Of a stretch of 64,000 nt of DNA, positions 25,081 to 34,526 are shown one piece after another. The stretch covers positions 75,011-139,010 of the forward strand of contig CAJUGG010000032.1 in the NCBI GenBank assembly GCA_910585995.1, given 5' to 3'. Origin of the DNA: an uncultured Lachnospiraceae bacterium. GTDB lineage: Bacteria; Bacillota; Clostridia; Lachnospirales; Lachnospiraceae. Each line of letters starts with the position of its first letter. The stretch's first letter is position 1. Made by a program: the position numbers and the translations under genes. The notes under the pieces are model-generated. The model did no database searches and was not told the origin of the DNA. It saw nothing but the letters and a program-made list of their open reading frames with translations.

Positions 25081-26256
25081 GTAAAAATGAATCTCAAAAA
25101 GAGCGCCTCCTCCGGGTCTGTTTTTCGCCCGTATCGTTCCGTTTTGGCGCTCTATCATCTCTTTTGCCAGAGCCAGGCCGATGCCGATTCCGCCCTCACT
25201 CGCGTTCTGTCCCCGATAGAATCGTTCAAAAAGATGGGGAATGTCTTCTTTGGCAAACCCTTCCCCATCATCCCAGATCTGTATTTCCGTATACAGAGGA
25301 TTTTGTTCATAAGAACAGTAGATCTTTCCCCCTTGGCTGTGCTCCATACAGTTTTTCATCAGATTCATCATGGCTTCCATCGTCCACTCCAGGTCTGCCA
25401 TGAGCACCATCTCTCCTGACTCTGGTATCTCGATCGATACATTAGAATTATCAAATAATTGTTGCAAATTATCCGCCGCCAGCACAAGCAGAGTAAATAC
25501 ATCTACTTCTCTCTTCTGCAAAAGCAGTGTTCCGGCATCCATCCGGGACAGCACAAGCAAAGCCTCCTCCAAATGCGTCAGCCGCAATATCTGCCTCTCG
25601 ATCTGTTCCATATATTTGCTGCCAACCTCCTGCTTCATCATCTGGGCAGACAGCGAAAGCGCCGTAATCGGCGTCTTAATCTGATGCGCAATATTAGACA
25701 AATTTTCCGCAAATCCTTGTTTTGCCTGAACGGCAAGATCTTTTGTCTGACAGAGAGAGGCCACGGTCTTATAGATCTCATCTTCTAACTTAGAAAAATC
25801 ATCCTCGCCGGAAGCAGAGAGGATGACCGCCTTGCCTATATTCACCTGCTCTAAATACTCCGCCAAAGAACGGATGCGTATGGATTCCATCTTATTGCGA
25901 TACCAAAAAGTCAGGAGAAAAAGAAACATTCCTGTTACAAAACCTGCTGCCGCAAATACCATATCTCGTCCGTAAGCAGAAGATGTAAAATCAGATACCT
26001 CGTATCCCAATACCCCCAATAGATCCTCTTTTGCCAGATCGTCAGGATCTCCTTTTATTGATTCCTTTAATGCACCAGCCAGGATCTCCATTGCCTTTGG
26101 ATCTTCTTTTTCCACTTCACTGCAGATTCTGTTCAGCAAGTCATAGGGAAGCCGGCGATCATGATAAGTAACGAGCAGCACAGAGACAGAAGAAGCCATC
26201 AGACTGAGAAATAGTGCCGCCCCAAAAGTAACCAACCGATGTCTCTGTCCGCTCAT
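25072..26256 (-). CDS. Sensor histidine kinase (module C)
   Basis: A 394-residue kinase. Two TM helices (about 9-30 and 103-122) bracket an extracellular loop of about 70 residues. The phosphorylated His lies in NIAHQIKTPITAL (about 190-202); N-box MNLMKNCMEHS and G-box GGIGIGLALAKEM complete the catalytic domain. The start overlaps the response regulator stop by 4 bp (ATGA), showing tight co-translation. It should phosphorylate the regulator encoded at 26253-26921. Confidence 0.93.
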   Translation of the reverse strand: MSGQRHRLVTFGAALFLSLMASSVSVLLVTYHDRRLPYDLLNRICSEVEKEDPKAMEILAGALKESIKGDPDDLAKEDLLGVLGYEVSDFTSSAYGRDMVFAAAGFVTGMFLFLLTFWYRNKMESIRIRSLAEYLEQVNIGKAVILSASGEDDFSKLEDEIYKTVASLCQTKDLAVQAKQGFAENLSNIAHQIKTPITALSLSAQMMKQEVGSKYMEQIERQILRLTHLEEALLVLSRMDAGTLLLQKREVDVFTLLVLAADNLQQLFDNSNVSIEIPESGEMVLMADLEWTMEAMMNLMKNCMEHSQGGKIYCSYEQNPLYTEIQIWDDGEGFAKEDIPHLFERFYRGQNASEGGIGIGLALAKEMIERQNGTIRAKNRPGGGALFEIHFYCH

Positions 26257-26921
26257 ATGGTATCCTCCATGCGATAACCTACGCTTCTGACGGTTTTCAG
26301 ACAGGCCGGCTGACCAAGTCTGTCCCGCAACCGTTTCATCGTAACAGTTAATGTATTATCATTTACATAATTTCCTTTTATATCCCATACCTGTTCTAAG
26401 ATTTTCTCTCTGGTAACGGTCTTTCCTTTGTTTTGCATTAAGAACAAAAGCAACTGATATTCTGCTGCACTTAAGGATATTTCTATAGAATGACAAGAGA
26501 CGCTCTGACGATTCTGATCGATCATAATTCCATCACAGGAAAGATACTGCTTCGCCACATTACCACTTCTTCGCAGCAATGCCTGAATCCGCGAATACAG
26601 GATCTCCAGCGCAAAGGGCTTGACCACATAGTCATCGGCACCGCTTTGAAAGCCCGCCACGACATCTGCACAGTCTCCACGAACCGTAAGAAAGATAATC
26701 GGCAGTTCGCTCCACTGGCTACGCATCCACTGGCACAGACTGTCCCCACGGCCGTCCGGCATATTCCAGTCCAGCAGGACAAATGTTGGTACACGTTCTG
26801 TTAAGGCCTGCCTCGCCTTTTTCAGCGTATCACAGATCGTCACCCGAAAACCTTTGCCTTCCAGATATTCTTTCACCACGGATGCAATATTCAGGTCATC
26901 CTCAATATAATACAGATCCAT
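26253..26921 (-). CDS. OmpR-family response regulator (module C)
   Basis: A 222-residue regulator. The receiver domain has the acidic pocket IEDD, the phosphorylated Asp in FVLLDWNMP (about 52) and Lys in VVKPF (about 101). The C-terminal winged helix ends with the OmpR pattern DNTLTVTMKRLRDRLG and VRSVGYRM. The ATG at 26919-26921 follows GGAGA by 9 bases; a GTG directly before it is less likely. It lies 67 bp after the MATE gene, with no clear promoter between, so the MATE exporter may be in the same unit. Confidence 0.94.
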   Translation of the reverse strand: MDLYYIEDDLNIASVVKEYLEGKGFRVTICDTLKKARQALTERVPTFVLLDWNMPDGRGDSLCQWMRSQWSELPIIFLTVRGDCADVVAGFQSGADDYVVKPFALEILYSRIQALLRRSGNVAKQYLSCDGIMIDQNRQSVSCHSIEISLSAAEYQLLLFLMQNKGKTVTREKILEQVWDIKGNYVNDNTLTVTMKRLRDRLGQPACLKTVRSVGYRMEDTI

Positions 26922-26988
26922 CACAGCTCATCTCCGCCTTTTTTCTATTTCTATGCATACAGACTTGCTTTCTTCTAATCTATCGCTC

Positions 26989-28305
26989 CTAGACCAGTCT
27001 TCGTATCCAGTTTCCATAATGAGACTCTAAATATGCTGGTACACATTTGAAAATCTGATCTGCATTCAGGCAGCACACGACAACTGCCGGAGACGCTTTC
27101 ACCACAAATGCCATCACAAAGGACAGTGGAAGCACAATTCCCCAGATACTGATCAGATCCATCCTCACGACAAACAGCGCATTGCCGCCCCCGCGGATGA
27201 TCCCATTATTGGTCGGCATCTGGTAAGACATCCCGACACAGACGACACTTAAGATGATCAAAAATGTATTTGCCATCTCCATCGTCTCCGGTGACAGATC
27301 ATACAGACCAAGAACCGGAATCCGCAGAAAATATAAGAACACGCCGGAGATTACTCCGATCATCACAAATCTCTTCTGAAGCCTTCCAGAATATTCCCGC
27401 ACTTTTGCCAGATCCCCTGTACCTGTCGCTTTTCCGATGATCACTGCGGCTGCGGAAGCTGCTCCCACCGAAGCGGATTTCACCATCAGAAATAGTGTGG
27501 ATGCCGCACTGTTTGCAGCGATTGCCGCCGCCGTCATATGCCCCAGGATCACCGTCTGAAGCGCAGTATTAAGCCCCCACAGCCCCTGCACTACAAGCAT
27601 AGGCGCCGTCAGCCTGTAATATTTTCCCAAAATATCCCAGTCAAATTTCAGGAAATCTCTGAATCGTATCTTTAATTTCTGCTCTTTTTTCCAGATATAG
27701 AAGAGCATTGCAGCACTTTCTGTCATGCGTGCTATCAGTGTCCCGATCGCTGCTCCCTGTACACCCAGCTGCGGCGCACCGAAATGTCCGAAGATCAAGA
27801 TATAATTAATTCCGCAGTTTATACAGAAGGTAAGAATGGACAGACAAGAGGCGATCTTCACAGTCTCCGTACTGCGGACAGCTGCTAAAAGAAGCTGTGT
27901 CACAGCAAAAAAGAGATAGGTAAAACGTATGATCCCCAGATATATCTCGCCTTCTCTTATAATTCTGCTATCTGTAGTAAAGATACTAACTGTCTGTTGT
28001 GGAAACAGGCTGACCAGCACAAACAGCACTGCTGCAAATACAACCGCCCCATACATCGCTGAAGCAGAAATCTTTTTGATCGGCTGTACCTCTCCCTTTC
28101 CCCAATACTGACTTCCAAAGATCACCAGTCCATCCCCTAATGCCATAATAAGCTGTTGGTAGACAAACTGTATCTGGTTGACCGCTGCCACCCCGGCCAG
28201 TGCGGTCTCACTGTAGGCCCCAAGCATGATATTGTCCGCCAGATTCACACTCAATGTGATTATGTTCTGAAGCACCAGAGGGATATAGATAGCATAAAAA
28301 TTCAT
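26989..28305 (-). CDS. MATE-family multidrug/toxin exporter
   Basis: A protein of about 438 residues with 12 hydrophobic helices and the MATE repeat pattern (LVLQNIITLSVNLADNIMLG at the start; VVQGLWGLNTALQTVILG in the second half). These Na+- or H+-coupled antiporters export cationic compounds. The ATG at 28303-28305 has AAAGG 9 bases upstream; two ATGs just before it overlap that site. It has its own promoter and stands between two ABC modules, oriented like them, which fits a cell-envelope or toxin-defence island. Confidence 0.92.
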   Translation of the reverse strand: MNFYAIYIPLVLQNIITLSVNLADNIMLGAYSETALAGVAAVNQIQFVYQQLIMALGDGLVIFGSQYWGKGEVQPIKKISASAMYGAVVFAAVLFVLVSLFPQQTVSIFTTDSRIIREGEIYLGIIRFTYLFFAVTQLLLAAVRSTETVKIASCLSILTFCINCGINYILIFGHFGAPQLGVQGAAIGTLIARMTESAAMLFYIWKKEQKLKIRFRDFLKFDWDILGKYYRLTAPMLVVQGLWGLNTALQTVILGHMTAAAIAANSAASTLFLMVKSASVGAASAAAVIIGKATGTGDLAKVREYSGRLQKRFVMIGVISGVFLYFLRIPVLGLYDLSPETMEMANTFLIILSVVCVGMSYQMPTNNGIIRGGGNALFVVRMDLISIWGIVLPLSFVMAFVVKASPAVVVCCLNADQIFKCVPAYLESHYGNWIRRLV

Positions 28306-28328
28306 GTTCATCATCCTTTACAGGTTAT

Positions 28329-28357
28329 ATTTTACACGAAATATTTATTTTGGACAA
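28329..28357 (-). promoter_or_regulatory. Promoter of the MATE gene
   Basis: On the minus strand, TTGTCC (28352-28357) and TAAAAT (28329-28334) with 17-bp spacing, 23 bp before the chosen start codon. No direct-repeat box is seen here. Confidence 0.7.
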
Positions 28358-28404
28358 TCTCAATCGCCTCAAATCCTGAAAAACGATTGATCACATTAGA
28401 TCTT

Positions 28405-30909
28405 TTATTCTACAGATTCCATCGAATCCACAATATTCATCCTGCTGATCTTATATAAAGGAACAGCAGTTGCCAATATGCAGGCACCGACAGAAAAAAG
28501 CGATGCGCAGACCACAGGAACCACGGGGACTGCTGTCAGACGGATCGTACCTGTTGCCCCGGCCTCCACGAACACCGTACCGATATATCCGGCAATACTT
28601 CCGACCACCGCCGCACTGATACCATAATAAAACCCTTCCCACAGAAATACCCGGAACAGACTTCCTGCACTCATACCCACCGCACGCTGTATGCCGATCT
28701 CCGTGATCCGAGTATGGATATTGGTGTAGACGGTATTGATGATGTTCAGGATTCCGATCAGGCCGATGAACAGAATCAATCCCCAGGCCAGCAGACGGAT
28801 CTGGGCTTCGCTCTCCTTATACTGTCGATCCGTCTGTTCATAGGATACTGTGACCGTCCCTGGTATCCGCCTGCAATATTCTTCCAACGCCTGATCAAAA
28901 GCAGTCCTGTCGGCATCGGCCGTTAATCCTGGCCGCAGTTCTGCATAAGTATCTTTTTTGGTAAGGTCTGTATAGATCCGGTCACTGACCAGCACCTGAA
29001 CGCCGTTCACAAACCCGTTATTGCCTACGCTGAAATAGCCGTCATAGCCATCCATGGCCAGCAGGACTGGAAGTTTTTTCCCGGAGACCGTAATCGTACT
29101 GCCCTGTTCTACATGAGTCGTACCAAAGGATACTCCTTCGATCTGCATAGGAATGGGATTACGGACCACACAGCCTTCTCCTGCTTTTAACTGTTCTAAT
29201 TGTTCTATTGTAAGCCTGGAAGCAAACCCATAGTCCATCCAGGTATCATTGAATCCGAAAATCTGGAATGTCTCCCCAACCCCTAAAGTGATATCCGTCT
29301 CCACTCCTTCTGGTCGGTTCTGATCATCCAGTTCATAGAGGGAAAACTGCTGCGCCGCCACCTGATCTACATTTTCATCTGCTTCCATCATCTGAAGCTC
29401 TTTGGGAGAGATGCCTTCATATTGATTGACAATGGAATAATCTCCCAGATGCTCCGGTAAAGAACCAGATACTCCAATCAGGGATAAAAAACTCTGCAGC
29501 GTGATAAAGACTGTAATACTCATGACCAGAGACAGAACTGTTACCGCAGTTCTTCCTTTGCTCCGGCTCAGATTCAGCCTGGCATAATACCGTTCAAAAT
29601 TCCGGATCTTTCTGTTATTACATCTTCTGCGTTTTATTCGTACCCCAGTTCCTGACATAGCTGTGACCGGAGAGACTCTGGCTGCATACCGGGCTGCCGG
29701 AGCCGCCGCCAAAAATGCAAATAACAGTGTTATAAAAGCACTGATCAACAGATAAGCCCATTTTCCAGTACTATTTGCATCGATCAATATCTGAAGCTGT
29801 TCCCTGTCTCCCACCAAAAACATCTCCGGCGAGATCTGATTCAGGGCTGCTAACAAGATTCCCTTTGCAGACAGGGAACCAAGCAGCAGACCTGTGGGAA
29901 TCCCCACCATACACAGGCATAATATCTCTGTGACGACCACGGCATAAAGCTGGCCCTTTTCTGCACCCAATGCCCAAAGTATGCCATATTGTCCAAGGCG
30001 TTGGGAGACGGAGATCTTCAGAATATTGTAGATCACAAGCCCGGCTGCCAGAAGAATCAACAAGACTACCAGTACCCCTGCAAATATCAGCCAGGAAAAA
30101 CCAGTATCCTCTACTGCCAGATCTGTATCCGCCGCCTCCGTATCATAAGAAATCCCCAGAGCGTTCAAAAGAGGGACATTATAAAGAGTATCCAGTTCAT
30201 GAATCTTAAGTTTTTCGCCAAGATCGTCCATCACAGACTGAAACTCCTTTCTCCCTTCTGTACGGATATCCACATTATAATAGAGATACTCCGAAGGAAG
30301 AATCTTTTCTGCTGTTCCCCGCCCTGCAAGGCCCAGGATATGCCCCCCGGTATAACTCAGAAAATTACTCTCTGTGATTCCCACCAGAGTAAACTTTGCC
30401 GTGTAATCATAATCATCTACCACAATTCCATGGCGCAGTGCTTTAGAAAGAGAGAGCGAAATCGTATCGCCTGTCTTCCCATTAAATCCCAGAAACTGCA
30501 GAGCATCTTCTGGCAGGGCAATCTCCATAGGAGCCTTGGGCAGTCTGCCCTGTGCCAGGCGAGACCAGGCAGGCCTTGTGCTAGTTTCGTCCTCCCAGTA
30601 TTCCGCCAGATCCAGAGAAAGCTGCTCATTCAGCTTCTGATCTCCCAGAGGGATAAAACGGCCCGTATAGGACAGACGCGGATCTTTTTCCAGTATCTGC
30701 GCCTGTTCTTCTGTCAGCTGCACAAAGGTGGCATAACGGTCTCCGCCGATGGTGATAGCCTGCTGCTGACGCATAGCAAAAAGTACGCCTGCGGACTGTC
30801 CTACTGCGGCAGTCATCATGGTAGACAGAATTACAGCAGTCAGGATCAAAAAAGATGTCAGTTTCTGCGAAAGCACTTCCTTTCTCGCCAGAATCAGATA
30901 GCTTTTCAT
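28405..30909 (-). CDS. FtsX/MacB-type ABC transporter permease (module B)
   Basis: An 834-residue permease with an N-terminal TM helix, a large external domain, an FtsX core at about 280-420, a second TM/external unit (from about 455) and a C-terminal FtsX core (about 715-830). Same overall design as the permease at 22101-24326 but only loosely similar in sequence. It overlaps the ATPase stop by 4 bp (ATGA). Probably exports or removes membrane-active peptides, or signals their flux to the adjacent kinase as in Bce-type systems; the direct substrate is unknown. Confidence 0.92.
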   Translation of the reverse strand: MKSYLILARKEVLSQKLTSFLILTAVILSTMMTAAVGQSAGVLFAMRQQQAITIGGDRYATFVQLTEEQAQILEKDPRLSYTGRFIPLGDQKLNEQLSLDLAEYWEDETSTRPAWSRLAQGRLPKAPMEIALPEDALQFLGFNGKTGDTISLSLSKALRHGIVVDDYDYTAKFTLVGITESNFLSYTGGHILGLAGRGTAEKILPSEYLYYNVDIRTEGRKEFQSVMDDLGEKLKIHELDTLYNVPLLNALGISYDTEAADTDLAVEDTGFSWLIFAGVLVVLLILLAAGLVIYNILKISVSQRLGQYGILWALGAEKGQLYAVVVTEILCLCMVGIPTGLLLGSLSAKGILLAALNQISPEMFLVGDREQLQILIDANSTGKWAYLLISAFITLLFAFLAAAPAARYAARVSPVTAMSGTGVRIKRRRCNNRKIRNFERYYARLNLSRSKGRTAVTVLSLVMSITVFITLQSFLSLIGVSGSLPEHLGDYSIVNQYEGISPKELQMMEADENVDQVAAQQFSLYELDDQNRPEGVETDITLGVGETFQIFGFNDTWMDYGFASRLTIEQLEQLKAGEGCVVRNPIPMQIEGVSFGTTHVEQGSTITVSGKKLPVLLAMDGYDGYFSVGNNGFVNGVQVLVSDRIYTDLTKKDTYAELRPGLTADADRTAFDQALEEYCRRIPGTVTVSYEQTDRQYKESEAQIRLLAWGLILFIGLIGILNIINTVYTNIHTRITEIGIQRAVGMSAGSLFRVFLWEGFYYGISAAVVGSIAGYIGTVFVEAGATGTIRLTAVPVVPVVCASLFSVGACILATAVPLYKISRMNIVDSMESVE

Positions 30910-31580
30910 CTTTCGTCCACCTCCGTCAACACGCCGTCCACAATGGAAAACCTCCGGTCAGCCATCCCTGCCACACGATTGTCATGGGTGATGACAACCA
31001 GCGTTTTCCCCATCTTTTCATGTATCGCCCGCAGCAGTTCCATCACTTCCCTGCCGCTTTTAGTGTCGAGATTTCCAGTCGGCTCATCTGCAAAGATTAT
31101 GTCTGGCTTTGCGATCAGGGCACGTGCGATCGCCACCCTCTGCTGCTGCCCTCCTGAAAGTTCATGGGGCAGATGACTTAAGCGGCTGTCGATGCCAAGC
31201 ATCTGTGACAGCTGCTTTAGATAGGTCTCATCCGGCTGCTTTTTGTCAAGCAGCAGAGGCATCAGGATATTTTCCTGGGCAGTCAGGACCGGAAGCAGAT
31301 GAAACTGCTGAAAGACAAAACCAATGCTTCTGCGCCGAAAGGCAGATCTCTCCTGGTCAGAAAAACTGTAGATCTCTTTGCCATCATAGGTCAGACAGCC
31401 GCCAGTCGGCTCATCCAGCCCGGACAACAGATGGAGCAGCGTGCTTTTTCCGCTGCCCGAAGGCCCTGTAATGGAGATAAAATCACCTGGCATGATCTGA
31501 AATGAAACCCGATTCAGTGCCATCACCTGACTCTCTCCCTTCCCGTAGACCTTGGAAAGCTCTTTTGCTTCGATCTTCAT
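30906..31580 (-). CDS. ABC transporter ATPase, LolD/MacB type (module B)
   Basis: A 224-residue ATPase with Walker A GPSGSGKST (about 39-47), signature LSGGQQQR (about 139-146), Walker B IIFADEPTGNLD (about 157-168) and the H-loop in ITHDN. Closely related to the module C ATPase. First gene of the ABC pair, 108 bp after the kinase stop. It contains no unusual residues in its motifs. Confidence 0.95.
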   Translation of the reverse strand: MKIEAKELSKVYGKGESQVMALNRVSFQIMPGDFISITGPSGSGKSTLLHLLSGLDEPTGGCLTYDGKEIYSFSDQERSAFRRRSIGFVFQQFHLLPVLTAQENILMPLLLDKKQPDETYLKQLSQMLGIDSRLSHLPHELSGGQQQRVAIARALIAKPDIIFADEPTGNLDTKSGREVMELLRAIHEKMGKTLVVITHDNRVAGMADRRFSIVDGVLTEVDER

Positions 31581-31651
31581 AAAAATACACTCTCCTTATC
31601 ATCATTCAGCATCCACACAGACAATCCTATACGATGTGGGTTCTGTTATGC

Positions 31652-31693
31652 TGTAAGAAGAGTGTAACGGATAAATCTCAAGAAATTCTCAAG
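31652..31693 (-). promoter_or_regulatory. Candidate response-regulator box upstream of the module B ABC genes
   Basis: Two pairs of direct repeats with exact 11-bp steps occur on the minus strand: CTTGAGA at 31687-31693 and 31676-31682, and TTACA at 31663-31667 and 31652-31656. The first pair overlaps the kinase stop codon (31689-31691), as in module C. The -10 element is weak (CATAAC, 31645-31650), so the promoter assignment is less certain than at the other two modules. Confidence 0.45.
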
Positions 31694-32795
31694 ATTTTAT
31701 CTGGAACAATGCCATAGCCTCGGCGCCCCCAGATGGTCGGTTCTTAAGGCGAAGTTCTCCGCCATGTTTCAGGCACAAAAGACTGCTTCCATAGAGTCCC
31801 ATGCCAAAATGCTCCGGGCTTTCTTCTAATTTTTCAAAAGGTTTTGGACCATGCTTTAACAATCTCTCAGGAAAACCAGAGCCGTCGTCCGACACAGTAA
31901 GACACAGAAGATCTCCTCTCAGAGTAAGACTGATCTCCAGTTTTTCACGGGCAAAACGGGCTGCATTTCCCATGAGATTTTCTGCCACGGTCAAAAAGAT
32001 CCCATGGTCGATCTGAATGACTTTCAGATCCGCTACAGACAGCTGAATCGCGCATTTTGGAGCAAGAAGACATGCGGTCTCTTCTAATTCCTCCCGAAGC
32101 ACAGTATCCGTGATCTCACTAAATTGCACATGAAGCTGCTCTAATCTCTGAATACTGCTCATGGCCTCCACATACTGTTCGATCCGCTGTACATAATTAT
32201 CCATCCGCTTTAGCGTATGCTCATCCGCCCGTCCGCTTTTCAAAAGCCGGATACTTCCTTTCAGTACAGTGATGGGATTTCTCAGGTCATGGGCAAAAGC
32301 CGCATTGAGTCTTTTTCGCTCCTCTGCCTGCTGCCACAGTTCCTGATTTGTCTTCAAAAGCTCTGCTCTCATCAGTTCAAATGCTGCACAGATCTGTCCC
32401 AATTCATCTGTCGATATCTCTGGCATGGAAAAGTTAAGGTCCTGATTCCGGATACGCTCAGTCCCCATCTGAAGGACTGCAATCGGGCGTTTTAACTTCA
32501 GATGATAGAATAAAACCCCTGCGATGCCCAACCCTCCGACAGGAAACAAAATCACCGAAAACAACTGGACACCACTCAAAAAATCTAAAATCTGCCTCTG
32601 CTCCTGGTCAGGTTCCTCAAGCCTTTTAAACACACCAGTAGAATAGTCAATGGAAAGCCCTCCCTGTGGATACCGCTTCGCAATGCCTTCGCAGAGCAGG
32701 TTAACCGACAGCATCAATGCCAGCGCTGTCGCCAGACACAGAACAGACAACAAGAAAAAACAGCGCTTCAGTCCCATATTTTTCAGCCGTTCCAT
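31689..32795 (-). CDS. Sensor histidine kinase (module B)
   Basis: A 368-residue kinase. TM helices at about 9-30 and 72-95 enclose a short external loop of about 40 residues; a HAMP-like segment follows. The H-box is AFAHDLRNPITVLKG (His near 151). The ATP-binding domain has N-box VAENLMGNAARFA and a G-box variant GMGLYGSSLLCLKHGG. The start at 32793-32795 is preferred, with GGGGGTG upstream; it overlaps the regulator's stop by 13 bp. The small external loop fits intramembrane-sensing kinases that read the state of an associated ABC transporter. Confidence 0.9.
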   Translation of the reverse strand: MERLKNMGLKRCFFLLSVLCLATALALMLSVNLLCEGIAKRYPQGGLSIDYSTGVFKRLEEPDQEQRQILDFLSGVQLFSVILFPVGGLGIAGVLFYHLKLKRPIAVLQMGTERIRNQDLNFSMPEISTDELGQICAAFELMRAELLKTNQELWQQAEERKRLNAAFAHDLRNPITVLKGSIRLLKSGRADEHTLKRMDNYVQRIEQYVEAMSSIQRLEQLHVQFSEITDTVLREELEETACLLAPKCAIQLSVADLKVIQIDHGIFLTVAENLMGNAARFAREKLEISLTLRGDLLCLTVSDDGSGFPERLLKHGPKPFEKLEESPEHFGMGLYGSSLLCLKHGGELRLKNRPSGGAEAMALFQIKS

Positions 32796-33454
32796 CGATA
32801 CCCACACCCCCAGACCGTCTCGATATAATTGGTTAATGTGTGAACCGCCAGTTTTGCCCGGATCTTTCGGATATGCTCCATCACCACATCGCTGCTGCCC
32901 TCTCCATCGATCCCCCAGATACTTTCATAGATATGCTCTCTGTCAAACACTTGTCCTGCATGCAGAGAAAGCAACTCCAAAATATCAAATTCACGCTTAG
33001 AAAATGCCACCGTCTCTCCGTCTGCCGTCACAGTGCGGGCAGCATAATCAATGGCGAGCACTCCAAAAAATTTTACTGCTGAAGGATTCTGCCGCCTCCG
33101 TTCTCTTCTAAGATGTGCGGCAACTCTTGCATGTAATTCCTCCAGGTCAAAGGGTTTCACAATATAGTCATCCCCGCCTGCCTGAAATCCTATGACCTGA
33201 TCTGCGGATTCCACACGGGCTGTCAAAAAAAGAATCGGACAACTCACATGATCACGGATACTACGGCAGACCGAGAGACCATCCATCCCCGGCATATTGA
33301 TGTCCAGAAGGATCAGGTCAGGCTGCTTTTCTGCCTTTTTGACAGCTTCCTGTCCATTGCAGGCAGTCAGAATCTCATACTCTTCTGAAAAATAGCTCTT
33401 TATGATATCTACAATCCCCTGTTCATCATCCACGATCAATAATCTCTGTTTCAT
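32783..33454 (-). CDS. OmpR-family response regulator (module B)
   Basis: A 223-residue regulator. Receiver features: VDDE at the start, Asp in LILLDINMPGMDG (about 51), Lys in IVKPF (about 100). The winged helix ends with SSDVVMEHIRKIRAKL and VWGCGYRW. It heads module B; upstream lies the disrupted permease gene of module A, 56 bp away. A TATACT -10-like element occurs upstream, near 33507, but no convincing -35. Confidence 0.94.
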   Translation of the reverse strand: MKQRLLIVDDEQGIVDIIKSYFSEEYEILTACNGQEAVKKAEKQPDLILLDINMPGMDGLSVCRSIRDHVSCPILFLTARVESADQVIGFQAGGDDYIVKPFDLEELHARVAAHLRRERRRQNPSAVKFFGVLAIDYAARTVTADGETVAFSKREFDILELLSLHAGQVFDREHIYESIWGIDGEGSSDVVMEHIRKIRAKLAVHTLTNYIETVWGCGYRWNG

Positions 33455-33510
33455 GTCAGCACTTCTTTCTTAAGTCGATTGCCAATCCCTTCTTTCATTA
33501 AGTATATCAT

Positions 33511-34524
33511 CTATTTCCCATTTGGTGTTACCAATTTATGATGCCACCCCAATAACAACATCCAGCCCGCACAATGCACCATCAGAATCACCATATCTAT
33601 GCCAGCCGTCGCCATACTGCCGTTCCCCAGATCCATAACGCCCTCAAAAGTGGCAGTGGACGGGATCAGATAGCAGATGTCAGAGAGAATCTTATTGTCT
33701 GCCATCGCCAGTTATTTTAGAAGAGGAACCGCTATAAATACAATCATAACTATTTTGATATATGCCACGCCTATCATCATTTCATCTGAAATACGGCCGA
33801 TCAGCAAGCCTGCCAGAGCTGCTACAAAAGCTGACAGTATCGTCAGCACAAACATGACCGCTGCCCCCGCAGGGGAAAGCCTGAAACAGACAGCCGCTGC
33901 AATCAATGCAGACAGGCAGCCAAACACAAAGCCGATGAAAATTTTCTGAACCACATATTGTCTGGGTGTCATAGGCAGTATCTCGTTGATCAGCGAGACG
34001 CCTTCTTCCTTTTCAGAGATGATATTCATTGCATTAAACGTACAGCCCATATACATAGCGGTAATCAGTGTCATCGCCATAAAAAGATACTTGATCCCTG
34101 CCAGCACATCAGGCTGATCCAAAATCTGTATGCTGACCTCTGCTGCCGCCCCCCTCTGTTCATAGAGAGCTGGAAGTGTGGCTGCTGCCTGCTGCCACAG
34201 CGGCAATTCATCGCCCGATACGATTGTCCGGACACCTTTTTTATCCATCTCCACACCAATCAGATTGGTAGACGGCTCTCTGATTGCCGAAATCCATTCT
34301 TCTCTTGTCTGACAGACCATAACATCGCCGTATCCCCAAAGCCATTCCTGCACTTCATCCGTGACCTCACCATCCACCACACAAAAATAATATTCTCCTA
34401 ACGAAGAAAGGTCAATAGAACCCGTCACATTCAGTGCAAGAGCTACCACCACAGGCAGGAGAAATGACAAGATGCAAAATCTGTCTCTCCCAACACTTTT
34501 CATCTGACAGATCAAACCTTTCAT
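33511..34524 (-). pseudogene. ABC-2 type permease interrupted by one in-frame stop codon (module A)
   Basis: The ATG at 34522-34524 has a strong AAAGGAGGG site and starts 2 bp after the previous permease's stop. The frame runs through one N-terminal TM, an external domain and about five TM helices to FIAVPLLK, then meets TAA (33712-33714). The same frame continues with LAMADNKILSDICYLIPS and ends at 33511. Ignoring the stop gives 337 residues, almost the size of its partner (335). A single base change therefore removes the last TM helix and the C-terminus. The first 270 residues could still be made. Either a recent nonsense mutation or a sequencing error. Confidence 0.82.
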
Positions 34525-34526
34525 AC

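Noticed and set aside
30417..31176. Plus-strand open frames of up to 395 codons opposite the module B ABC genes
   Set aside because: Antisense shadows of conserved genes; no ribosome binding sites and no recognisable domains.
33511..33705. Separate 64-residue gene downstream of the ABC-2 permease
   Set aside because: It is in the same frame as the permease, separated only by one TAA, and completes its C-terminus; treated as one interrupted gene.
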